Below the pieces are notes generated by a model. That model did no database searches. It had not been told where the DNA came from and was given only the letters and a program-made list of their open reading frames with translations. A stretch of DNA of 9,505 bases from JBHEMK01 sp046262635 (GTDB taxonomy: Bacteria; Actinomycetota; Thermoleophilia; Gaiellales; Gaiellaceae), in contig JBHEMK010000191.1 in assembly GCA_046262635.1 (NCBI GenBank), positions 1 to 9,505 on the forward strand. Direction: 5' to 3'. Positions 1 through 5,345 of the stretch are shown in pieces. The number at the start of each line of letters is the position of its first letter. Within the stretch, counting starts at the first letter, position 1. A program made the translations under genes and the position numbers.

Positions 1-2
1 CC

Positions 3-1511
3 GACTTCGCCCGGCTGCTTGACGCCGGCATCGACGACTGGGGCGGCATCTCGCCGGTGACGATCGACCACGTCAACCCGGAGGCCCCGTGGCCGGCGGT
101 GAGGCGACTCCGGGAAGCAACGCGTTCACGCCGCTTGGAGCTCGCGCCGCGCCTCGCGGTCTACCCGGAGTGGGTCGGCGGCGCCTGGATCGACCCGGCT
201 GTGCTGCCGGCGGTGCTGCGGGCATCCGACTCGCTCGGGCTCGCGCGCGAGCACGAATGGGCTCCGGGCGAGCCCGGTGCGGCGCCGTTCGTCGTGCGGG
301 ACGCGCTGCCGCTCGACACGCGCGGGGAGCTGGGCGAGGCGGAGCTCGTCCGGCTGTTCGGCGCCCGCGGCGAGGAACGGCAGCGCGTTTTCGCCGCCGC
401 CGACCGGCTCCGCCGCGAGGTCTGCGGCGACGAGGTCAGCTATGTCGTCACGCGGAATATCCAGTACACGAACGTGTGCTATTTCCGGTGCGGCTTCTGC
501 GCCTTCTCGAAGGGGAAGCTCGCGGCCAATCTCCGCGGCGCCCCCTATCTCGTTCCGCAGGGAGAGATCGTCCGCCGCGTCGAGGAGGCGTGGGCGCGGG
601 GCGCCACTGAGGTCTGCCTCCAGGGCGGCATCCACCCCGCCTTCACGGGCGACTATTACCTCTCCGTCGTCGCGGCGGTCAAGGAGGCGGTGCCGGAGAT
701 CCACGTGCACGCATTCTCGGCGCTCGAGGTCTGGCAGGGCGCGGCGACACTCGGTCTTCCGCTCGACGAGTACCTGGGGCGGCTACGCGAGGCTGGGCTC
801 GCCTCGCTGCCGGGGACCGCGGCGGAGATTCTCGATGACGAGGTGCGCCGGGTGATCTGCCCCGACAAGGTGACGACGGGGCAGTGGCTCGAGGTTCACG
901 ACACCGCTCATCGCAGCGGGCTGCGCTCGAACGTGACGATGATGTTCGGCCACGTCGAGGGGCCGCGCTCCTGGGCCCGCCACCTGCTGGCCGCGCGCGC
1001 GCAGCAGCGGCGAAGCGGAGGCTTCACGGAGTTCGTGCCGCTCCCGTTCGTCCACATGGAGGCCCCGATCGCGCTCAAGGGGCAGGCACGAAGGGGTCCG
1101 ACGTTCGGGGAGGTGCTGCTCGTCCACGCGGTCGCGCGGCTCGCGCTGCACCCCTGGATCACGAACGTCCAGGCCTCCTGGGTCAAGCTCGGGCCCGACG
1201 GTGTGGCGGCCGCGCTGCGGGCCGGTGTCAACGACCTGGGCGGGACGCTGATGAACGAGTCGATCTCGCGTGCGGCGGGCGCCGGATTCGGGCAGGAGCT
1301 CGGCCCGGAGGGGATGGAGGCGCTGATCCGCGCCAATGGCCGGGTTCCACGGCAGCGGACGACGCTCTACGGGGATGCCCCGGCCGAGCGGGTCGCCGCC
1401 AGCTTCGGCGGGGCGCCGCTGGCAGAGCCGTGGAACCCGCCCGTGAAGGACGCCGCGCTGAAGGCGCCGCCCAGGCTCGTCCGGCCGGGCTTCCGGCCGG
1501 CGGCGCGCTAG
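3..1511 (+). CDS. fbiC: FO synthase (F420 biosynthesis), CofG/CofH fusion, 5' end missing
   Basis: Makes 7,8-didemethyl-8-hydroxy-5-deazariboflavin (FO), the chromophore of cofactor F420, from tyrosine and 5-amino-6-ribitylaminouracil by two radical-SAM steps. The reading frame is open from base 3 and already protein-like (DAGIDDWGGISPVTIDHVNP, the typical end of a CofG half), so GTG at 57 is an internal valine, not the start. The complete CofH half follows. Its radical-SAM cluster motif CYFRCGFC lies at 477-500 (Cys 159, 163 and 166 of the visible protein). Other conserved blocks are a GGIHP segment, a LPGTAAEIL segment, a MMFGHVE segment and NDLGGTLMNE. About 502 residues are visible; fused FbiC proteins are around 850, so the N-terminal CofG radical-SAM site is off the left edge. 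A free-standing CofH is possible, but the CofG-like lead-in argues for the fusion. The TAG stop overlaps the stop of the convergent gene. Confidence 0.93.
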   Translation, partial: DFARLLDAGIDDWGGISPVTIDHVNPEAPWPAVRRLREATRSRRLELAPRLAVYPEWVGGAWIDPAVLPAVLRASDSLGLAREHEWAPGEPGAAPFVVRDALPLDTRGELGEAELVRLFGARGEERQRVFAAADRLRREVCGDEVSYVVTRNIQYTNVCYFRCGFCAFSKGKLAANLRGAPYLVPQGEIVRRVEEAWARGATEVCLQGGIHPAFTGDYYLSVVAAVKEAVPEIHVHAFSALEVWQGAATLGLPLDEYLGRLREAGLASLPGTAAEILDDEVRRVICPDKVTTGQWLEVHDTAHRSGLRSNVTMMFGHVEGPRSWARHLLAARAQQRRSGGFTEFVPLPFVHMEAPIALKGQARRGPTFGEVLLVHAVARLALHPWITNVQASWVKLGPDGVAAALRAGVNDLGGTLMNESISRAAGAGFGQELGPEGMEALIRANGRVPRQRTTLYGDAPAERVAASFGGAPLAEPWNPPVKDAALKAPPRLVRPGFRPAAR

Positions 1512-1789
1512 ACTTCAGCCGGCGCGAAGGTGAAGGTGTCGCCCTCTGCGTCAAGCACCTTGCCGGCGAAGTAGCCGCTGGCCGCGGATTCGAGGAAGAC
1601 GCGGGCATCCCCGGCCTCGACGACGACGTCGCCTGCCTGCGGCCCCTGGACGACGCGGAGGCCGAACTCCGGCTCGGTGCCGTTGCCGGGTTTCTCCAGC
1701 GAAAGCCTGAGGCCGCCCCCGGCGGAGAGACCGGACGAGGAGACGATCTCTCTGATCGCCGCCGCGGCAGTCTCGGTCACGACGAGCAC
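1508..1789 (-). CDS. IscA/HesB-fold protein without cysteines
   Basis: A 93-residue protein resembling the Fe-S biogenesis (IscA/HesB/ErpA) fold: it opens MLVVTETAAAAIREIV, has a central LRLSLE strand region, and later GDVVVEAGDARVFLES, which parallels the usual 'D..v..d..s...L.G' segment. The A-type carriers use three cysteines (one mid-protein, a C-x-C near the end); this protein contains no cysteine at all, so it cannot be a standard cluster carrier. Its role is unknown to me. The GTG start at 1789-1787 lies 28 bases after the stop of the thiol-oxidoreductase gene, so the two are probably co-transcribed; no clear Shine-Dalgarno sequence is visible. Its TAG stop and the fbiC TAG share the four-base palindrome CTAG (1508-1511). 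The fold assignment rests on pattern recognition only. Confidence 0.75.
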   Translation of the reverse strand: MLVVTETAAAAIREIVSSSGLSAGGGLRLSLEKPGNGTEPEFGLRVVQGPQAGDVVVEAGDARVFLESAASGYFAGKVLDAEGDTFTFAPAEV

Positions 1790-1817
1790 GGCGCGGCGGT
1801 ACCCGCCGTCGCAGGAA

Positions 1818-2417
1818 CTACGCCTCTGAGAGCTGGACGAACGCCCCCTCGAAGATTTCCGGGGGCTGGGCGCCGAGCACGAGCAGCCGGCCGTCGAGCA
1901 GGAAGGCCGGGATCCCCGTGATCCCGAACGACTGCGCCTGGGCGGTCGAGGCGGCGATCCGCTCCGAGAACCGGCCCTGCCGCAGTGCCGGCGCGATGTC
2001 GTCGAGCCCGGCCTCGGCCGCGAGCTCGCGCAGCACCTCGGGGTCTGACAGGTTTCGGCCTTCGCTCCAGTAGCCGTCCATCAGGCGGTTGTGGACGGGC
2101 TCGTGCAGCTCGCGGTCGCGCGCAAGCTCGGTGACGCGGAGCGCAAGTTGGGTGTTCGGCACGACCTCGGCGTTCGGCGCGTAGACGAGGCCGGCACGCT
2201 CGAACATGCCCGCGACCCGTTCCTGCATCCCCGGCCCGTAGCGCGCGACGAGCTCCGCCCGCGGAATCCCCCCGGGCGGGTATTCCGGGTGGAGGTCGAA
2301 CGGAAGCCAGGTGATCGCGGCGCCGTACCGGCTCCGAAGCCACTCGGCCGTCGGCTGGCCGAGGCGGCAGAACGGTCAGATGTAGTCGGACCAGATCAGG
2401 ATTTCGTGATCTGCCAT
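1818..2417 (-). CDS. DsbA/FrnE-family thiol oxidoreductase, predicted selenoprotein (Sec14, UPFC motif)
   Basis: A thioredoxin-fold protein of the DsbA/FrnE/2-hydroxychromene-2-carboxylate isomerase superfamily, 199 residues if the in-frame TGA at 2378-2376 is read as selenocysteine. The ATG at 2417 is the only in-frame start before the TGA. It gives MADHEILIWSDYI-Sec-PFC-RLGQPTAEW, matching the family's 'WSDyvCPfCylG' opening with Sec replacing the first catalytic Cys and Cys17 kept as the resolving thiol. Downstream are FDLHPEYP (residues 40-47), the helical insertion, and the cis-proline loop GITGIPAFLLDG (Pro170). The frame stays open to TAG at 1820-1818. A SECIS-like hairpin follows the TGA. 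Starting at ATG 2228 would give 136 residues without the active site. There is no signal peptide, so it is probably cytosolic. It lies 44 bases after lysA. Alternatives are a real nonsense mutation or a sequencing error (Cys TGC/TGT to TGA). selABCD genes are not in this window. Confidence 0.82.
2339..2368 (-). promoter_or_regulatory. putative bacterial SECIS hairpin
   Basis: Reading the minus strand after the TGA (2378-2376), bases 13-19 (2363-2357, CTCGGCC) pair perfectly with bases 27-33 (2349-2343, GGCCGAG), leaving the seven-base loop AGCCGAC. Below an internal loop, 2368-2366 can pair with 2341-2339 for three more base pairs. The apical loop begins 19 nt after the TGA and its second base is G. 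As I recall the family, bacterial SECIS elements have a loop 16-37 nt from the UGA, a short upper stem and a conserved G in the first two loop positions for SelB binding, so all three criteria are met. GC-rich coding DNA forms hairpins easily, so on its own this would be weak; its position directly behind the TGA makes it persuasive. Confidence 0.62.
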
Positions 2418-2461
2418 CAGGCCGGACCGCCCATGCAGTTTGGAACGCCGGATTTCAGCGG

Positions 2462-3727
2462 TTATTCCTCGAAACGCAGCAGATCATCCACCGTCTCACG
2501 GCGGCGGATCAAGCGCGCGTCGCCACCCGCGACGACCACCGCCGCGGGCCGAGGAACGCTGTTGTAGTTCGACGCCATCGCGAGTGTGTAGGCGCCGGTC
2601 GCAGGCACGGCCAGCAGGTCGCCGCGCCGCGGCTCGGGCAACACGGCCCGCTCGATCAGCACGTCGCCCGACTCGCAGTGCTTGCCGACGACGCCGAATC
2701 CCCCGGCCGCCTCCTCGTCCGCGCGGTTCGCGAGCAGCGCGCTGAGCCGGGCGCCGTACAGCTGAGGCCGGGGGTTGTCCGACATGCCGCCGTCGATCGC
2801 CGCCCAGGTGATCGCCTCGGTTGCCACCTTCAGGGTCCCGACCTCGTAGAGCGTCACCGCCGCCTGACCGACGAGGGAGCGGCCCGGCTCGAGCACGAGC
2901 TGCGGGCGGGGAAGGTCGTGGAGGGTCCAGGAGCGCTCCAGTTCCTCGAGCAGCGCCCGCGCATACCGCTCCGTCTCGGGCGCCTGCTGCTCGGGCGTGT
3001 AGGCGATCCCGAGCCCTCCTCCGAGATCGATCACCGCGGGCACCCAGTCGAGCTCCTCGCGTGCGCGCGCGGCAAATCCGCCCAGCCAGCCGACGATGGC
3101 AAGCGAGGCGGCGCCGTCGAGGAGCTGGGAGCCCAGGTGGACGTGGAGCCCTGCCGCATCAAGGCCTGCGTCGCGGGCCGCCACGATCGCGCGGATTGCC
3201 GACTCCGGAGGCAGGCCGAACTTCGAGCCGTGATGTGCCGTTCGGATCGACTCGTGCGTCTCCGCCTCGATTCCCGGTGTCACGCGCACGAGCACCCGAC
3301 GAACCCCGGCCTCCGCCGCACGGGCCGGCTCGTCGGGCGCGTCGAGGACGAGCAGGCCGACCTCGGCCTCCGCAGCGGCGAGCAGCTCCGCGTCGCTCTT
3401 GTTGTTGCCGTGGACGACGATCCGCTCGGGCGGCACCTCGGCCCGAAGCGCGAACGTCAGCTCGCCGAGCGTCGAGACATCGGCGCCCAGGCCCTCCTCG
3501 ACGAGGAGGCGGAGGATCGCGATGTTCGGGAACGCCTTCGTCCCGTAGGCGACGAGCGCGGCCGGCGCCGCGCGGCGGTAGGCCTCGGCCCGCGCGCGGA
3601 TCGTCCGCTCGCAGTAGACGACGAGCGGCGTTCCGTACTCGTCGGCGAGGTCGGTCGTCCTGCAGCCGCCGACCGAGAGGACGCCTCGGTCGACGAGGGC
3701 CGTGTCGGGCAGGAGCTCGAGCATCAC
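2462..3727 (-). CDS. lysA: diaminopimelate decarboxylase
   Basis: Last step of lysine synthesis: decarboxylates meso-diaminopimelate to L-lysine using PLP; cytosolic, fold-type III (alanine racemase-like barrel plus C-terminal beta domain). In the 421-residue protein the PLP lysine is Lys64 in YGTKAFPN. HVHLGSQ (195-201), the phosphate-binding GGGLG (236-240), EPGRS (280-284), the active-site Cys351 in CESGD, and GAYTLAMASNYN (378-389) are all in the expected order and spacing. Length is normal for the family. The start is GTG 3727 directly followed by ATG 3724; either could be used, and no convincing Shine-Dalgarno sequence precedes them. Two GC palindromes separate it from the cytochrome gene upstream, so it may have its own promoter. 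It stops with TAA 44 bases before the thiol-oxidoreductase gene, with which it may share a transcript. Confidence 0.95.
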   Translation of the reverse strand: MMLELLPDTALVDRGVLSVGGCRTTDLADEYGTPLVVYCERTIRARAEAYRRAAPAALVAYGTKAFPNIAILRLLVEEGLGADVSTLGELTFALRAEVPPERIVVHGNNKSDAELLAAAEAEVGLLVLDAPDEPARAAEAGVRRVLVRVTPGIEAETHESIRTAHHGSKFGLPPESAIRAIVAARDAGLDAAGLHVHLGSQLLDGAASLAIVGWLGGFAARAREELDWVPAVIDLGGGLGIAYTPEQQAPETERYARALLEELERSWTLHDLPRPQLVLEPGRSLVGQAAVTLYEVGTLKVATEAITWAAIDGGMSDNPRPQLYGARLSALLANRADEEAAGGFGVVGKHCESGDVLIERAVLPEPRRGDLLAVPATGAYTLAMASNYNSVPRPAAVVVAGGDARLIRRRETVDDLLRFEE

Positions 3728-3827
3728 GGGATCATGCCAGCGGCCCCGCCACGCATCCGCAAACGCTCCCGCGCGAGCACGCGCACGTTCTCCGGCACCG
3801 CCGTCACGTCGGGCGGAGCTCGGGACG

Positions 3828-3858
3828 CCTGGCCGCCGGCCAGGTCGCGCGCGCGACC
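3828..3858 (-). terminator. two overlapping GC-rich inverted repeats after the cytochrome gene
   Basis: Immediately downstream of the cytochrome b stop (3863-3861) lies a perfect 16-base palindrome, GGTCGCGCGCGCGACC (3843-3858). It overlaps a second hairpin, CCTGGCC-GCC-GGCCAGG (3828-3844); the two share bases 3843-3844. Neither is followed by a T-tract, so this is not a canonical intrinsic terminator. The position at the end of the molybdoenzyme/cytochrome pair and ahead of lysA suggests termination, transcript stabilisation or a protein binding site. Function is inferred from position only. Confidence 0.4.
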
Positions 3859-3860
3859 AC

Positions 3861-4469
3861 TCAATCCGGGCGCTTCACCCACTTCGGATGGTGAGCCTCC
3901 GCCCAGTCGTAGCTGACCGAGCCGCGGGTGATCCCGCGCATCGCGTGCCGCGTGGCCGGATGGATCACCGCGAGGTAGAGGTGCCCGACGAGCAGCACGA
4001 GCGACACCCACATCAGCCAGTCGTGGACGAGCACCGTGTTCGCGAAGCGGTAGGACGTGTTCCGCTCGCCGAGCCAGAGCAGGAAACCGGAGATCGCGAA
4101 CAGGGCGGCGAGCCCCGCGCTGACGGCTGCGTTCAGCTTCTGCCCTGCGTTGAAGCGCCCCTGCGGCGTGCGCCGGCCCCGCAGCCAGCCACGGTCGTCC
4201 TCGTCGAACCACTCGAGATCTCGCACCGTCCGCCGCAGGCCGCGGCGGTCGCCCAGTCGTACGATCAGGCCGAGCGCGACGAGCCAGGCGACGGCCGTGT
4301 AGACGTGGACGTCCTTCAGGAACGGCCGCCGCCCGATCCGGTCTGCGAGCGCGGGCAGGTAGAGCACGAGCCCGGACCCGAGCAGGACGAAGAACGCGGC
4401 CGCATGCACCCAGTGAACGGCCCGCTCGGTCCGGGAGAAGCGTTCGACGTAGAGCGTGGGCTCAGCCAC
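3861..4469 (-). CDS. cytochrome b561 / formate-dehydrogenase-gamma-like membrane subunit
   Basis: A membrane di-haem b-type cytochrome of about 202 residues with four predicted helices (about 21-39, 52-72, 113-133, 146-168). Candidate haem ligands are His19 and His22 (AVHWVH), His55 (DVHVYTA), His149 (LVHDW), His163 (GHLYLA) and His170 (VIHP). The motifs RFNAGQKLNA and GHLYLAVIHPATRHAM are typical of the formate dehydrogenase gamma / Ni-Fe hydrogenase cytochrome b group. It should pass electrons between the quinone pool and the molybdoenzyme encoded just upstream. I chose GTG 4469, which overlaps the upstream TGA by eight bases (GTGGCTGA); ATG 4496 would add nine residues and a 35-base overlap and is also possible. 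Neither has a strong ribosome binding site. Confidence 0.85.
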   Translation of the reverse strand: MAEPTLYVERFSRTERAVHWVHAAAFFVLLGSGLVLYLPALADRIGRRPFLKDVHVYTAVAWLVALGLIVRLGDRRGLRRTVRDLEWFDEDDRGWLRGRRTPQGRFNAGQKLNAAVSAGLAALFAISGFLLWLGERNTSYRFANTVLVHDWLMWVSLVLLVGHLYLAVIHPATRHAMRGITRGSVSYDWAEAHHPKWVKRPD

Positions 4470-5181
4470 GGCCGTTCGACCGCCCGACCCAGGCATCGCG
4501 GTCGTAACCGCGTTGCTCCCAGTAGCCGTTCACCGGCTCCGCGGTCAGCTCGATCCGCTCGAGCCACTTGACGCCCTTGTAGCCGTACATCTCGGGGATG
4601 ACGAGGCGCAGAGGCGCGCCGTGCGGTCGCGACAGCGGCTTCCGGTCGAGCCGGTGGGCCAGCATCACGTCGTGGAGCAGCGCCTGGTCGAGCGTCAGCG
4701 AGTCCTCGTAGGGCGACTCGGCCGAGACGAACCGGAGGGCCCGCGCCTGCGGCAGCGGTCGCGCGAGCGCGAGCAGATGCCGGATGCGCACGCCGCCCCA
4801 GTGGACGTGCGGAACCGACCAACCGGTGACGCAATGGAAGTCCTTCACCTCCGCCGCCTGCGGCAGCGCGACGAGGTCCGCGTAGGTGAGGTTCTGCGGC
4901 TTCTCGACCAGGCCGTCGATGCGCAGCCGCCACGTCGTGGGGTCGAAGCGCGGCATCGTCGACGCGATCGTGTAGATGCGCCACCCACCGAAGCCGAACG
5001 CGCCCTCGACGGGCGTGAAGAGCTCGCCGAGCCGCTGCACGGGATGTCCGCCGAGGAGCGCCGCGAACCCCGCAACGAGGACACCGAGGAAGGCGCGGCG
5101 CCCGTAGGGGCGTAGCACGGGTGCGCCTGGGGGCTCCACGAACTCCGTTGTATCGGAAGCTGGCCACTCCGGCGTGAACAC
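4462..5181 (-). CDS. Tat-exported sulfite-oxidase-fold molybdopterin oxidoreductase (MsrP/YedY-like)
   Basis: A single-domain molybdenum-cofactor enzyme of the sulfite oxidase/MsrP fold, about 239 residues, with no C-terminal dimerisation domain visible. The N-terminus has a twin-arginine-type signal, YGRRAFLGVLVAGFAALLGG (27-45, RR at 28-29), so the folded enzyme is probably exported or membrane-anchored. Cofactor features are Cys117 in DFHCVTGWSV (the molybdenum ligand of this fold), VHWGGVRI (126-133), SAESPYEDSL, RPHGAPLRLVIPEMYGYKGVKW (the C-terminal cofactor-binding block) and NGYWEQRGYD at the end. GTG 5181 is the longest start; GTG at residue 15 or 22 would give a shorter, more usual Tat n-region. 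The cytochrome b gene overlaps its stop, so the two form a unit analogous to MsrPQ. The substrate is unknown; methionine sulfoxide reduction is one possibility. Confidence 0.88.
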   Translation of the reverse strand: MFTPEWPASDTTEFVEPPGAPVLRPYGRRAFLGVLVAGFAALLGGHPVQRLGELFTPVEGAFGFGGWRIYTIASTMPRFDPTTWRLRIDGLVEKPQNLTYADLVALPQAAEVKDFHCVTGWSVPHVHWGGVRIRHLLALARPLPQARALRFVSAESPYEDSLTLDQALLHDVMLAHRLDRKPLSRPHGAPLRLVIPEMYGYKGVKWLERIELTAEPVNGYWEQRGYDRDAWVGRSNGRG

Positions 5182-5226
5182 GTCTTCGCGGTTGCAAGGC
5201 GGCCGCCTGCGCCGCCCGGACTCCGT

Positions 5227-5243
5227 TGCTAAAGTTCCTCGCG
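5227..5243 (+). promoter_or_regulatory. putative extended -10 promoter for the leuS leader
   Basis: TGCTAAAGT (5227-5235) fits an extended -10 element (TGn-TAnnnT). Seven bases separate its last T from GTG at 5243, so transcription would start at or next to that GTG and give a leaderless message. No -35 hexamer is visible at the normal distance, which extended -10 promoters can tolerate. Prediction only. Confidence 0.5.
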
Positions 5244-5263
5244 TGCAGGAGCTTCTTCAGTAG
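5243..5263 (+). CDS. leuS leader peptide MQELLQ
   Basis: A six-codon reading frame, GTG CAG GAG CTT CTT CAG TAG, upstream of leuS. The two adjacent leucine codons are both CTT, a codon used sparingly in this GC-rich DNA, where leucine is mostly CTC or CTG. The frame starts at the predicted transcription start and so needs no ribosome binding site. It sits in the position of the leader peptide of a classical amino-acid attenuator: stalling at the Leu codons would report low charged tRNA-Leu. The peptide has no other expected function. It is very short, so chance cannot be excluded without comparison to relatives. Confidence 0.55.
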   Translation: MQELLQ

Positions 5264-5324
5264 GCGCAGGAGGCCAGCGCGGTTTACTCCGCGGCAGCTT
5301 CCCATGGCCTCTCGAACGAGAGGC
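5251..5324 (+). promoter_or_regulatory. leucine attenuator of leuS (alternative RNA pairings)
   Basis: Four segments form the classic set. Segment 1, GCUUCUU (5251-5257), contains the Leu codons and can pair with segment 2, AGGAGGC (5268-5274), with two G-U pairs. Segment 2, GGAGGCC (5269-5275), can instead pair with segment 3, GGCCUCU (5306-5312; one G-U), to make an antiterminator. Segment 3 otherwise pairs with segment 4 (5318-5324) as terminator. A ribosome stalled on CUU CUU masks segment 1 but leaves segment 2 free, so leuS is read. A ribosome reaching UAG 5261 should cover segment 2, so the terminator forms. A small hairpin, CGCGG-UUUACU-CCGCG, lies inside the 2:3 loop. The pairing is visible in the sequence; the mechanism is inferred from known trp/his/leu attenuators. 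Confidence 0.6.
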
Positions 5325-5330
5325 TTTTTT
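5307..5330 (+). terminator. intrinsic terminator (attenuator) ahead of leuS
   Basis: A perfect seven-base stem, GCCTCTC (5307-5313) with GAGAGGC (5318-5324), closes the tetraloop GAAC and is followed by six T residues (5325-5330). This is the clearest Rho-independent terminator in the window. It lies only six bases before the leuS Shine-Dalgarno sequence, with no other gene ending on the plus strand before it, so it must act on the leuS transcript itself. Confidence 0.85.
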
Positions 5331-5345
5331 GTCCCCGGAGGTCGG

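Noticed and set aside
57..59. GTG 57 as the start of a separate CofH
   Set aside because: The frame is open and similar to CofG right from base 3, so this valine is internal to a longer protein.
1818..2228. A 136-residue DsbA-like gene starting at ATG 2228
   Set aside because: This start removes the active site and the first strand-helix of the fold. The same frame continues upstream through the TGA with clear family similarity to ATG 2417.
2376..2378. TGA read as tryptophan or glycine through a changed genetic code
   Set aside because: TGA is the natural stop of leuS, the molybdoenzyme and the cytochrome gene in the same window, and the position calls for Cys/Sec, not Trp or Gly.
2678..3916. 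Long plus-strand open frames antisense to lysA
   Set aside because: Compositional shadows rich in Arg, Ala and Pro with no recognisable domain; lysA is well supported on the minus strand.
3724..4212. Minus-strand frame overlapping the cytochrome b gene and reaching the lysA start
   Set aside because: Out of frame with the cytochrome, no family similarity, and mostly Arg/Ala; the cytochrome frame has all the expected helices and histidines.
5182..5345. T-box riboswitch upstream of leuS
   Set aside because: Only about 95 nt lie between the likely transcription start and the leuS RBS, too short for stem I with a specifier loop, and the conserved UGGNACCGCG sequence is not present.
5226..5345. 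N-terminal extension of LeuRS from TTG 5226
   Set aside because: The frame is open by chance. The extra 40 residues are Arg/Phe-rich, run through the terminator, and a good Shine-Dalgarno sequence precedes ATG 5346.
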